In this document: piece by piece, positions 1-7,328 of the stretch
Layout of the letters: the number at the start of each line of letters is the position of its first letter
Position numbering within the stretch: the stretch's first letter is position 1
Assembly (NCBI RefSeq): GCF_019417665.1
Contig: NZ_DXUU01000032.1
Coordinates: 1-34,759, forward strand
From: Ruminococcus sp.
GTDB taxonomy: Bacteria > Bacillota > Clostridia > Oscillospirales > Ruminococcaceae
Length of the DNA: 34,759 nt
Direction: 5' to 3'
Position numbers and translations under genes: made by a program
The notes under the pieces: model-generated
Told to the model about the DNA's origin: nothing
Seen by the model: the letters and a program-made list of their open reading frames with translations, nothing else
Databases searched by the model: none

Positions 1-918
1 CTATTATACCATATTTGTAGCTCAATGGGAAGATTTAATCAGTGTTTCCTTAATTTATCTGATGGTATTACGATTGATAGCCCTATTCCGTATAATATAG
101 ATAATGTACTGTCATTTTTAGATAGCAAAAATACAGAACGTATTAAAGGTGATGGCGGTCGTGAAAAAAATGGTGACTTTAACGGAAAACTGTCAAGGTT
201 TATTCAACGTCTAAGTTCCAAAGTTTCTGATAAGCGATTGAACTTTATGTTTTCAAGTGATAAATCATTGTTAGAATATGATTATATGAATAAGCTTTGC
301 AAACAATTAATGTCACCTGCTAGCCAGTCCGGAGGAGTTAAAATTATAGACTTTTCAGAAGTTCCATCGGATATTTTACCGTTGATGGTTTCTCTTATTG
401 CAAGATTGATTTTTTCTGTGCAACAATGGATGGATAAAGATAAACTTAATCCCATTGCAATTTTCTGTGACGAGGCTCATTTGTATATCCCGGCAAATGC
501 ACAGCAGGGTGTTGAAGTTTCAAGTTTGCATAGTTTTGAGAGAATTGCAAAAGAGGGAAGGAAATACGGTGTTGGATTGGTAGTTATTAGTCAACGGCCC
601 TCCGAAGTAAATCATACTGTTTTGAGTCAAAGCAGTAATTTTATTGCTATGAGGTTGACAAACTCAGATGATCAGAATGTAATAAAAAAATTGCTGCCTG
701 ACAGTATAGGAAACTTTGCAGACTTATTACCTATTCTTGATGTCGGTGAAGCAATTGCTGTAGGAGATGCGAGTTTATTACCAAGCAGAATTCTTATAGA
801 CAAACCTAGAATTGAACCCAATAGTGCAACGGTTAAGTTTTGGTCTGAGTGGTCTAAGTCTAATGTATCGGATAGCATTGATAATGCTGTTGAAGCTATG
901 CGAAAACAAGGTAAATAA
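1..918 (+). CDS. herA: HerA-type ATPase/helicase, 5' end cut by window edge
   Basis: The frame is open from base 1, with no stop before the first ATG at 25, so the true start and the Walker A motif lie upstream of the window. Numbering from that Met, a Walker B motif (AIFCDEAHLYIP, about residues 145-156) is followed by RKYGVGLVVISQRPSEV (179-195), the sensor and arginine-finger region typical of HerA/VirB4-like hexameric ATPases. HerA pumps DNA and works with a nuclease such as NurA. In bacteria it is often found in anti-phage modules with SIR2, DUF4297 or other nuclease partners. The partner would be upstream and is not visible, so a defence role is inference. The region is AT-rich and outside the prophage. 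Confidence 0.85.
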   Translation, partial: LLYHICSSMGRFNQCFLNLSDGITIDSPIPYNIDNVLSFLDSKNTERIKGDGGREKNGDFNGKLSRFIQRLSSKVSDKRLNFMFSSDKSLLEYDYMNKLCKQLMSPASQSGGVKIIDFSEVPSDILPLMVSLIARLIFSVQQWMDKDKLNPIAIFCDEAHLYIPANAQQGVEVSSLHSFERIAKEGRKYGVGLVVISQRPSEVNHTVLSQSSNFIAMRLTNSDDQNVIKKLLPDSIGNFADLLPILDVGEAIAVGDASLLPSRILIDKPRIEPNSATVKFWSEWSKSNVSDSIDNAVEAMRKQGK

Positions 919-937
919 AGAGCTTGCAAATTTCAAT

Positions 938-1045
938 TTATAGCCATTCTTTGCGATTGGTATAAACGTAAATTTCTTTAAATTCACCTTTAGTCACTCC
1001 TTTTGGCAAGAAATCAACTTTGATAGTGTTTGTAATACAAAATTG
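938..1045 (-). pseudogene. possible C-terminal gene remnant
   Basis: On the minus strand a frame of about 35 codons ends in TAA at 938-940 and reads as ordinary protein (for example VDFLPKGVTKGEF and EIYVYTNRKEWL). It has no start codon, and it ends abruptly at the palindromic repeat beginning at 1047. It may be the tail of a gene truncated when the repeat or a deletion arrived. The family is not recognised. Its short length means chance cannot be excluded. Confidence 0.3.
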
Positions 1046-1046
1046 T

Positions 1047-1122
1047 TTTTGTAGGGGCAATCATCAGTCGTCCGTGAATTTATATATTTTTCGATTCAAG
1101 AACAATGCTCGCCCCTACAAAA
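1047..1122. repeat. palindromic REP-like intergenic element, copy 1
   Basis: The arms TTTTGTAGGGGC (1047-1058) and GCCCCTACAAAA (1111-1122) are exact inverted complements around a 52-bp AT-rich centre. The GTAGGGGC/GCCCCTAC core is shared with the element at 12303-12373. It looks like a small non-autonomous repeat. No transposase is present. The rest of the 919-1216 gap holds the gene remnant at 938-1045 and the promoter at 1158-1186. Confidence 0.7.
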
Positions 1123-1157
1123 GGGTATCATTCACGAAAAGTGATTACTGTAAATGC

Positions 1158-1186
1158 TTGATTTTTTGCCGCAAAAATGGTATACT
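1158..1186 (+). promoter_or_regulatory. promoter for the AAA-ATPase/nuclease gene
   Basis: TTGATT (1158-1163), a 17-bp spacer and TATACT (1181-1186) form a good sigma-A promoter. It lies 30 bp upstream of the ATG at 1217, and a GGAGG ribosome site (1204-1208) follows. Confidence 0.6.
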
Positions 1187-1216
1187 AAAATTAATAATGG
1201 GACGGAGGTGTAGAAT

Positions 1217-2782
1217 ATGGGAATTTATTTGAATCCAGATAACATAAATTTCTATGAGGCGGTACATTCAGATATTTACATTGATAAAACAGAATTGATT
1301 GCTTATACCAATCAAAAAATGAGAACTCTGCATAAAAATATCTGTGTAAGTCGTCCAAGACGATTCGGAAAGTCAATGGCAGCAAATATGCTGGTAGCAT
1401 ACTATAGCTGTGGATGTGATTCCATAAAATTATTTGCAAATTTCAAAATAGCACGTCATCCTGATTTTGAAAAACATCTGAATCAGTATAATGTAATTTA
1501 TTTGAATATACAACAATTTTTAAGTCGTACAGACACGATTCATGATATGCTATCAATGTTGGAACGAAAAGTGACCCGAGAATTAAAACGTGCATTTTCC
1601 GATATAGAGTTCTTTGAAGAAGATCTTGCTTCAATTATGGAAAATATCTATTCAGAAACAGAAACACAGTTTGTTTTTATTATAGACGAGTGGGACTGTA
1701 TCTTTCGCATTCGTGAATCAGATTTGAATGCACAAAAAGAGTATCTTGATTTTTTGAGAAACTTACTGAAAGATCAGCCATATGTGGCGCTTGCCTATAT
1801 GACCGGTATTTTGCCTATTAAAAAATACGGCGAACATTCTGCATTGAATATGTTTGATGAATATTCTATGACGGACGCTGAACCTTTAGAGGAATTCGTG
1901 GGTTTTACGGAAGATGAAGTTAAATCGCTTTGTCAAAATTATAGCATGGATTTTGTCGAAACAAAAAGATGGTATGATGGTTACAGATTAAACCGACTGT
2001 CGGTCTACAATCCGAAATCTGTTGTGGAAGCGATGATGAGGAAAAAGTTTAACAACTATTGGACAAAAACCGAAACCTATGAATCGCTGAAGAAATATAT
2101 TCAAATGGACAGTTTTGGGTTAAAAGAAATTGTTACAGAGTTAATTGCTGGCAAGCATGTGTTGGTAAATCCGGACAAATTTCAGAACGACATGACCACA
2201 TTCAACAGTGCAGATGATGTGATGACACTGTTGGTGCATCTGGGGTATCTGACATATGATTTTGATACAAAAACAGTCTGGATTCCAAACAGCGAGGTAC
2301 AGCGGGAATTTATCAATTCTATTGAAGACGGTGGCTGGGAGCATGTAATGTCATCCATTCGAAAGTCAGACGAGCTTTTAAATGCAACTCTGAATGGTGA
2401 CGAAGAAGCTGTTGCGGAACTTATAGACAAAGCACACAGCGATAATACATCGATTTTGAAGTATAACGATGAGAATTCGCTTTCCTGCGTGATCTCCTTG
2501 GCTTATTATTCTGCACGAAAAACTTACACCATTGAACGGGAACTGCCTGCCGGGAAAGGTTTTGCCGACCTGGTATTCCGTCCGAGAAAAAATAACAACA
2601 ACCCTGCGATGATTGTGGAACTGAAATATGACAGTTCTGCCGAGGGAGCGTTGGAACAGATCAAGCAGAAGAAATATGTTGATTGTCTGAAAGATTATTC
2701 CGGAGAAATTCTGCTGGTCGGAATCAATTACGATAAAGAGACAAAGAAGCATGTTTGTGTGATTGAGAAAGTTTATCAATAA
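1217..2782 (+). CDS. AAA-ATPase-like protein with C-terminal PD-(D/E)XK nuclease domain
   Basis: The 521-aa protein matches the AAA-ATPase_like (PF09820) plus PD-(D/E)XK (PF08011, DUF1703) architecture common in gut anaerobes. Walker A is RPRRFGKS (46-53) and Walker B is FVFIIDEWD (152-160). The C-terminal nuclease motif is visible as D451 in GFADLVF and E468-x-K470 in IVELKY. The start at 1217 has GGAGG 8 bases upstream and its own promoter. The role of this family is unproven; an ATP-gated nuclease in genome defence or selfish-element biology is a common suggestion. The gene is intact, in AT-rich flanking DNA just outside the integrase, and its terminator overlaps the probable prophage boundary. 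Confidence 0.85.
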   Translation: MGIYLNPDNINFYEAVHSDIYIDKTELIAYTNQKMRTLHKNICVSRPRRFGKSMAANMLVAYYSCGCDSIKLFANFKIARHPDFEKHLNQYNVIYLNIQQFLSRTDTIHDMLSMLERKVTRELKRAFSDIEFFEEDLASIMENIYSETETQFVFIIDEWDCIFRIRESDLNAQKEYLDFLRNLLKDQPYVALAYMTGILPIKKYGEHSALNMFDEYSMTDAEPLEEFVGFTEDEVKSLCQNYSMDFVETKRWYDGYRLNRLSVYNPKSVVEAMMRKKFNNYWTKTETYESLKKYIQMDSFGLKEIVTELIAGKHVLVNPDKFQNDMTTFNSADDVMTLLVHLGYLTYDFDTKTVWIPNSEVQREFINSIEDGGWEHVMSSIRKSDELLNATLNGDEEAVAELIDKAHSDNTSILKYNDENSLSCVISLAYYSARKTYTIERELPAGKGFADLVFRPRKNNNNPAMIVELKYDSSAEGALEQIKQKKYVDCLKDYSGEILLVGINYDKETKKHVCVIEKVYQ

Positions 2783-2805
2783 AAAGCGCGTAAACAGCCG
2801 CTTTT
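2782..2805. terminator. bidirectional terminator between flank and integrase
   Basis: AAAAGCG (2782-2788) pairs with CGCTTTT (2799-2805) across a 10-base loop, giving A- and T-tracts on both sides. It lies between convergent genes and could end both transcripts. Confidence 0.55.
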
Positions 2806-2825
2806 CCCATTCATCTATTTTATAG

Positions 2826-4262
2826 TCACAATACAGTAGTATGTACGCCTATTTCGAGGTCGAAAGATCCATCGGAATGGGCGTATACTTTTACCATAGA
2901 CTTGCAGATTTGCTTTGTATCGCTACCAAGATTGTCAATTGCATTTCGGAACAGTGCGACAATCTTCTCAGCATCAACAGGCTTTTGATTTTCGTTTCTG
3001 CTGATAATATCCTCTAGCTCTGACTTGCGAACACGGAGCTTGAACATCTCTGTTTGCAGTTCCGGGAAATCCATACCTTTTAAAATCGCCCTTGTGCCAT
3101 TATCCAGTTGCGTGATCACATCGGCAAGTTCTTTGCGCTCTTCTTTCAGATCGGCAGATGCACCGTTAATTTCAGCTGCAATTTTTGTTGCCATCTCCGA
3201 AAAATCCAGTTCCTCCAGATACTTCTTCAAATTCTGTACAACAAAAACTTCCAAATCGTCCGCATTGATATTTTTGGAACTGCATGTGTGATTCCTGTAC
3301 TTGTTGCCACAGCAATAGTAGCGTGTGGAATAACCTTTCTTGTTTGTGGAAGTGTGTCCTACATAACTTGCGCCGCATTCGGTGCATTCAATCAGACCGG
3401 ACAGCAAGTATTCTCTTTTCGCCTTATTGCAAGCTCTGTGCTTTTTATTGTTCATTCTTTCTTGCACCCTTTCCCATGTTTCTTTATCAATGATCGGCGG
3501 AATGCCATCTTCAATTCGTACTGCATTTTCGTTCGGTGTTTTTCCGGCATACTTGCCCATGATCTTGCTGTGGTATTTGCACCATGTATATACGCCTGCG
3601 TAACGTTCGTTTTTCAGAATGTAATGCAGGCTGTTTTTGCCCATGACCTTGCCACGTTTTCCACGGACTTCACCAATGGCTGTTAAAATCTCTCCGTAGC
3701 TCTTTCCAGCAGCGTACATGTCAAAAATCGTCTTGACAATCTTTGATTCTATCGGATTGATCACATACTGATTATCTACAATGTCATAGCCGAAATTAGG
3801 CGTGCCGCCTAGGAATTGCCCAGTTTTCGCTTTTGTGGCAATGCTGTCCATGGACTTCTGGCGGCTGGTCAATACATGGTGTTGTCCAAGTCCGACTGTG
3901 ATCAGCTCTGTCAGATAATCTGACGGATTGAGTATGTCTCCGATATGATCTTCCACAGAAATAACTTGAATGCCAAATAACGCCATCTGCTTGCGGAAGC
4001 TGAACCAGTCGGAGACATCACGGCTACCACGGGAAATATCATAGATCACCACAGCGTCAAACCTGCGCTGTCTGGCAGCCTCACAGAGGGCTTGAAAAGC
4101 TGGTCGCTCCATGTTTGTACCGCTTTTCGCTTCGTCTGCATAGCGGACGGTGATGTCGATCTGGTTGGCTTTGCAGTACTCGTCAATTTTTCGCATCTGG
4201 TATTCGATACTGCTGGATGTCTGATGCTCCGTGCTGTATCTGGCATAGGCTGCTGCTTTCAT
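2826..4262 (-). CDS. large serine recombinase (prophage integrase)
   Basis: The 478-aa protein has the resolvase domain with the probable nucleophile Ser10 (YARYSTEHQ) and arginines R78 and R81 (DISRGSRD). Next come the recombinase domain (about 155-270), a zinc ribbon with C293, C296, C317/C318 and C327, and a charged coiled-coil tail (about 360-430). This is the standard order of large serine integrases, which join attP and attB by a double-strand-break mechanism and need a partner protein for excision. The ATG at 4262 is preceded by GGAGGAA on the minus strand. As the outermost phage gene it marks the left end of the prophage, and the att junction should be within tens of bases of its 3' end. 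Confidence 0.95.
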   Translation of the reverse strand: MKAAAYARYSTEHQTSSSIEYQMRKIDEYCKANQIDITVRYADEAKSGTNMERPAFQALCEAARQRRFDAVVIYDISRGSRDVSDWFSFRKQMALFGIQVISVEDHIGDILNPSDYLTELITVGLGQHHVLTSRQKSMDSIATKAKTGQFLGGTPNFGYDIVDNQYVINPIESKIVKTIFDMYAAGKSYGEILTAIGEVRGKRGKVMGKNSLHYILKNERYAGVYTWCKYHSKIMGKYAGKTPNENAVRIEDGIPPIIDKETWERVQERMNNKKHRACNKAKREYLLSGLIECTECGASYVGHTSTNKKGYSTRYYCCGNKYRNHTCSSKNINADDLEVFVVQNLKKYLEELDFSEMATKIAAEINGASADLKEERKELADVITQLDNGTRAILKGMDFPELQTEMFKLRVRKSELEDIISRNENQKPVDAEKIVALFRNAIDNLGSDTKQICKSMVKVYAHSDGSFDLEIGVHTTVL

Positions 4263-4275
4263 TGGAAATTCCTCC

Positions 4276-4304
4276 TTGCAATTTCAAAAGAAATGTGCTA
4301 TAAT
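4276..4304 (+). promoter_or_regulatory. plus-strand promoter facing away from the integrase
   Basis: TTGCAA (4276-4281), a 17-bp spacer and TATAAT (4299-4304), with an extended -10 TG at 4296-4297, form a strong promoter. It sits immediately upstream of the integrase start but reads the opposite way, into two hairpins and no open frame. Confidence 0.55.
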
Positions 4305-4309
4305 AGAGG

Positions 4310-4376
4310 ATGTACGATCTCAAAAGTACATCCTTTTTGAAACGTCTCACGGTTGCTGCTGTGGGACGTTTTTCTT
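4310..4376 (+). ncRNA. candidate short two-hairpin RNA
   Basis: Transcription from the promoter at 4276-4304 would begin near 4310. The first hairpin arms are GGATGTAC (4308-4315) and GTACATCC (4326-4333) with a T5 run, and the second are AAACGTCTCAC (4340-4350) and GTGGGACGTTT (4361-4371) with a T-rich tail. The product would be only about 65 nt with no coding frame. It could be a small RNA, or simply a terminator shielding the integrase promoter region. No known RNA family is recognised. Confidence 0.35.
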
Positions 4377-4382
4377 TTTGAG

Positions 4383-4417
4383 AAATCCCCGCCAGCTTTG
4401 TTCTGGTGGGGATTTTT
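4383..4417. terminator. terminator after the zinc-ribbon membrane protein gene
   Basis: AAATCCCCGCCAG (4383-4395) pairs with CTGGTGGGGATTT (4403-4415) over 13 bp with one wobble. A T5 run follows on the plus strand, and a shorter T-rich stretch on the minus strand. It sits 20 bp past the stop of the minus-strand gene at 4436. Confidence 0.7.
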
Positions 4418-4435
4418 AATCATGTTAGTATCTGA

Positions 4436-5428
4436 TCACTGTACTATTTTGCATCTGCTTAAGAGCAAGTATTGCCCATCACTTACTGTTACATATGTTT
4501 GACCATCGAAATTATCATTAGTTACTATTTCGGCGTCTGGATCGCTGCTGTTGTATACGCAATAATATCCGCCGAATTCATCGGTAGATTCCAGCTTGTA
4601 TTCTCCAGCAGCAAGGTCTGTTCCGATTCTGAATTCGCCGTCTCCGTCAGTCATAATCTCGTACATGCTCCCTGCGATTTGTTCAGCTGGAATTGCCATT
4701 GCTCTGCTAAGCTCTAGGTATTGACCATCATATACTGTAACAAAAGCATTATAGTAAAAATTATCGTTTCCGATTATACTGTCACCAAAGCTGTCTGCAT
4801 TTACGCTATAGTATCCGCCATATGAGCCCATGGCAAAAACGCAATATTCACCGGCAGGTATATCTTGGCCTACTTTGTATGTACCTTCTTTTGTAATATC
4901 TACAGTAGCAATTGGCTCCGTCTCGGCTTCTGTCTGAGCCTCTGTGGCGGAGTCTGTTTCAAGCTCTGTTTTAGGCTCTGTTTCGGGTTCTGTTTCCTGC
5001 ACTGTCATATTCTCTGTTTCAATTTCTTCTGTTTCTTGTTCTGTTTCAACTGTTGTTGTAACTTTTGCATCAAGCGAAGAATTTACCGTATTGGTCTCTT
5101 TGCTGCCAGATCCGCATGAAAACAGATTGATTATTGCGCAAAGCACAAGAAAAGCTGTAATTATTACTTTTACTGGGGTTTTCCACGACTTTTTGTTCAC
5201 CCACATAAGTGTTACGCCAACAGGCCAGAACAAAATAAGCCATAAGATCACAAACCATGTTCTTTTATAAACAGGTTCTTTTGGTGATTGCTGCGGCTGC
5301 TGTTGTGTTTGTTGATATTGCTGCTGTGGCCGCTGATTTTGATTTTCGTTAGTTGGTAATTGCGTACCACAGAGGGAGCAAAACTTCACGCCGTTTTCGT
5401 TGTCTTTCCCACACGATGGACATTTCAT
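4436..5428 (-). CDS. zinc-ribbon membrane protein with duplicated C-terminal domain
   Basis: The 330-aa protein starts with a zinc ribbon (CPSCGKDNENGVKFCSLCG, residues 3-21) and a Gln-rich linker. Two hydrophobic segments (about 59-76 and 88-105) follow, then a long Thr/Glu-rich spacer (about 120-175). It ends with two copies of a module of about 65 residues, each beginning G-x-YK-V/L-G-x-D-I/L-x-A-GEY and ending VTVxDGQYLxLSR. The layout suggests the zinc ribbon inside the cell and the repeats outside. It lies between the repressor and integrase genes with its own promoter, so it is probably expressed in the lysogen. A role in superinfection exclusion or lysogenic conversion is inference. 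No exact family is recognised. Confidence 0.75.
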   Translation of the reverse strand: MKCPSCGKDNENGVKFCSLCGTQLPTNENQNQRPQQQYQQTQQQPQQSPKEPVYKRTWFVILWLILFWPVGVTLMWVNKKSWKTPVKVIITAFLVLCAIINLFSCGSGSKETNTVNSSLDAKVTTTVETEQETEEIETENMTVQETEPETEPKTELETDSATEAQTEAETEPIATVDITKEGTYKVGQDIPAGEYCVFAMGSYGGYYSVNADSFGDSIIGNDNFYYNAFVTVYDGQYLELSRAMAIPAEQIAGSMYEIMTDGDGEFRIGTDLAAGEYKLESTDEFGGYYCVYNSSDPDAEIVTNDNFDGQTYVTVSDGQYLLLSRCKIVQ

Positions 5429-5459
5429 AGTGGTATACCTCCTTATTAATTATATTGTA

Positions 5460-5488
5460 ATTATATCATTATAAATATGTAATTTCAA
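5460..5488 (-). promoter_or_regulatory. promoter for the zinc-ribbon membrane protein
   Basis: Read on the minus strand, TTGAAA (5483-5488), a 17-bp spacer and TATAAT (5460-5465) lie about 30 bp before the start at 5428. AAGGAGG is the ribosome site. This gives the gene expression independent of the repressor transcript. Confidence 0.6.
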
Positions 5489-5544
5489 CAAAAATCTGGT
5501 TTTGTATCTAAATTGTAATATAATTTGTCGAATCGTGTCGATTG

Positions 5545-6201
5545 TTATAAGTCTCGCATCAAAGCAACCGCCTTGCCCAAAATACGAACATACTCCAATT
5601 CTTGCCCGGTATAAACCAGGGGAGCGTAAGCCGGATTCTCTGCAATCAGCTGTAATCTTTCGTGCTCCCGGTCATAGTAAACCCGTTTCAGGGTCGCTTC
5701 ATCGTCAATAATAACCGCAGCAATTTCTCCGTTATCCACAACAGGTTGTTTTCGTATAAAAACGATATCACCATCATAGATCTGAGCATTGATCATGCTA
5801 TCGCCGGATGCACGTAGGCAGAAGTCTGCTCGTATCTCGGCATCAGCGGAGACAAAACTCTCGTGATCCTCTTCCGCATAGATCGGTTCGCCGCAAGCGA
5901 TTTTCCCGAGCAGGGGGAATCGCTTTAGTTTTACCGGGTAAATATTATCGAACCGGTCGTAAATAGATGTATTATCATCTTTAGATTCCACTTGTACCTG
6001 TGGCTCGTCAGAACGATAGATCAAATAGTCAACAGAACACTGAAAGAAGTCGGACAGAATAATCAGTTTTTCTGAGTCTGGTTCTCTTTCGCCTTTCTCA
6101 TATCCTACATATGTCGTGTATGGAATTCCAATCATGGATGCTGTTTGCTTCATGTTGTATCCTTTTTTTTCACGCAATTCTTTTAACCTACTTTTAAACA
6201 C
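5545..6201 (-). CDS. CI/LexA-like phage repressor (HTH_XRE + peptidase S24)
   Basis: The 218-aa protein has an N-terminal XRE helix-turn-helix (about residues 5-62) and a C-terminal S24 self-cleavage domain. Visible catalytic features are Ser135 in GDSM, Lys172 in ATLKRV, and a likely cleavage bond at Cys103-Gly104 in KIACGEP. Such repressors hold the lytic promoter off and self-cleave with RecA during DNA damage, triggering induction. The gene is divergent from the Cro-like gene, with the operator region between them and a strong minus-strand promoter 27 bp upstream of its start. Confidence 0.93.
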   Translation of the reverse strand: MFKSRLKELREKKGYNMKQTASMIGIPYTTYVGYEKGEREPDSEKLIILSDFFQCSVDYLIYRSDEPQVQVESKDDNTSIYDRFDNIYPVKLKRFPLLGKIACGEPIYAEEDHESFVSADAEIRADFCLRASGDSMINAQIYDGDIVFIRKQPVVDNGEIAAVIIDDEATLKRVYYDREHERLQLIAENPAYAPLVYTGQELEYVRILGKAVALMRDL

Positions 6202-6227
6202 ATTGCCACCTCCTCTATTTGAGTAAC

Positions 6228-6256
6228 ATTATACCCTATAAAATCAGAAAAGTCAA
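6228..6256 (-). promoter_or_regulatory. repressor promoter
   Basis: On the minus strand, TTGACT (6251-6256), a 17-bp spacer and TATAAT (6228-6233) drive the repressor gene. A half-operator at 6219-6226 lies near its start point, which allows autoregulation. Confidence 0.75.
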
Positions 6257-6333
6257 TGGGAAAATACGCAATTTGTGAATTGTATACAAAAATGGTAGTT
6301 ACTCTTTGTGAGTAATTTCTACTCAAAAATGCC

Positions 6334-6362
6334 TTGACAAATACTCAATTTGGGTATATAAT
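6334..6362 (+). promoter_or_regulatory. rightward early promoter
   Basis: This is a perfect consensus promoter: TTGACA (6334-6339), 17-bp spacer, TATAAT (6357-6362). The operator at 6341-6357 occupies the spacer and first -10 base, so the repressor or Cro-like protein should exclude RNA polymerase. Confidence 0.85.
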
Positions 6363-6411
6363 ATAAGCATAGATTACGCAGTATGCGTAACTTGAAGGGA
6401 GGCGATAGATC

Positions 6412-6645
6412 ATGAAAACAAAATACCCGAACATTGAATCAGAGAGATCTAAGCTAGGGCTATCTAAAGAAGAATTTTCGGCAAAAATCGGCATTACAAG
6501 AAAATGCTATTACAATTGGCAGACAGTTGGTCGTATTCCTGCATCGAAAATTTCTGAAATGGCAGATCTGTTTGATTGCTCCGTAGATTATCTTCTCGGT
6601 AGATCAGATGTCAGAAAGTATGCGGTGACGATTCAAAAAATGTAA
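6412..6645 (+). CDS. Cro-like HTH regulator
   Basis: This 77-aa protein is almost entirely one XRE-type helix-turn-helix domain (LGLSKEEFSAKIGI then RIPASKISEMADLFDCSVDYLLG). It lacks any S24 domain. Its DNA-binding part resembles the divergent repressor, including the shared DLFDCSVDYL/DFFQCSVDYL segment, so the two probably read the same operators. It is the first gene of the rightward transcript, with a GGGAGGCG ribosome site before the ATG. The expected role is to shut off the repressor and promote lytic entry. Confidence 0.85.
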   Translation: MKTKYPNIESERSKLGLSKEEFSAKIGITRKCYYNWQTVGRIPASKISEMADLFDCSVDYLLGRSDVRKYAVTIQKM

Positions 6646-6686
6646 GATTTCGACAGCGTTCCACGAAACAGAACAAGAGGATGTGA

Positions 6687-6911
6687 ATGCAAAAATTGAA
6701 AAATGATATAGAAAGCACAAGAGCAGACGAAAGCAAAAAAGACACCCTATATTTATGCGATCCGAGCAAAAACACAGAATGCCCAAAAGGAAATTGTCAG
6801 ATACCGAATGGCTGCTTTTTAACAACAAAGGAAGAATGTGCGAAAATCAATGAGAAAAATGTTCCTATAGTTGTGACTGAATCACAGCAAGAACAATTTT
6901 TTCGGAAATAG
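6687..6911 (+). CDS. small Cys-rich phage protein
   Basis: The 74-aa protein has the pattern LYLCDPSKNTECPKGNC followed by NGCFLTTKEECAK, which recurs in many short Clostridia and Bacilli phage proteins next to Cro-like genes. Four or more cysteines suggest metal binding. AGAGGATG precedes the ATG. Its function is unknown. Its last 47 bp overlap the convergent DUF2513 gene. Confidence 0.7.
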   Translation: MQKLKNDIESTRADESKKDTLYLCDPSKNTECPKGNCQIPNGCFLTTKEECAKINEKNVPIVVTESQQEQFFRK

Positions 6912-7257
6912 ACAACAGGGAACGAAGCGATGTACATCCAAGTTCTTTTGCGATTGATTTTGTTTTATTCCAAATGTTGTTGTTCCTGACATTATCAAGG
7001 AATTGGTGTCCATCGTAGGTTAAGCTGGAATAGGTGCACGCATAAATGCCTCCATCTGCATTCATGATGCTTGCGTTTATCAAATCGCCTTCTTTCGCTT
7101 TCAAAGTGGTGTATGCAATCATGTTTTTTGGAAATTTAGGCAATGCCTCTGCCATAGCGTCCAGTGTCATGTATTGATAGTGCAGATCATCATCAAGATT
7201 TTCAAAATCCTCTAGCTTTAACAGCAATGAGCGTAAGCAGTCATAGTCTAACTTCAT
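6865..7257 (-). CDS. DUF2513 family protein
   Basis: From the Met at 7257 this encodes 130 aa with the DUF2513 pattern: MKLDYDCLRSLLLKLEDFEN at the start, LTYDGHQFLDNVRNNNIW in the middle and a helical tail. A longer frame reaches 7311, but GGGGGTG sits just before 7257 and the family normally begins at that Met. DUF2513 proteins occur in many phages and mobile elements, and their function is not established. The gene runs against the early operon with its own promoter, so it is probably expressed in the lysogen as a moron-type gene. Confidence 0.82.
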   Translation of the reverse strand: MKLDYDCLRSLLLKLEDFENLDDDLHYQYMTLDAMAEALPKFPKNMIAYTTLKAKEGDLINASIMNADGGIYACTYSSLTYDGHQFLDNVRNNNIWNKTKSIAKELGCTSLRSLLSISEKIVLAVIQSQL

Positions 7258-7282
7258 ATTATTCACCCCCTTCCCAAGCTTC

Positions 7283-7311
7283 ATTATACCACACCGGAGC
7301 AGGGAATACAA
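7283..7311 (-). promoter_or_regulatory. promoter for the DUF2513 gene
   Basis: On the minus strand, TTGTAT (7306-7311), a 17-bp spacer and TATAAT (7283-7288), preceded by an extended TG, point at the start at 7257. The region is shared with the divergent gene at 7329. Confidence 0.65.
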
Positions 7312-7328
7312 CAGAAAGGAAATATAAC

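Larger units (their letters stand above)
6210..6390. promoter_or_regulatory. operator array of the lysis-lysogeny switch
   Basis: There are three clear 17-bp palindromes: TTACTCTTTGTGAGTAA (6299-6315), ATACTCAATTTGGGTAT (6341-6357) and TTACGCAGTATGCGTAA (6374-6390). A weaker site is ATACGCAATTTGTGAAT (6264-6280), and a half-site TTGAGTAA occurs at 6219-6226 beside the repressor promoter. The shared form is TTAC(T/G)CA-N3-TG(A/C)GTAA. The second site fills the spacer of the rightward promoter and the third lies just past its start point, so binding would block it directly. Confidence 0.75.

Noticed and set aside
4944..5270. Plus-strand frame of 108 aa with Ser/Val repeats
   Set aside because: It is an antisense reading of the Thr/Glu-rich spacer of the membrane protein gene.
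7164..7328. Upstream in-frame extension of the 94-aa gene
   Set aside because: It is antisense to the DUF2513 start and promoter, while AGAAAGGA before the ATG at 7329 fits well.
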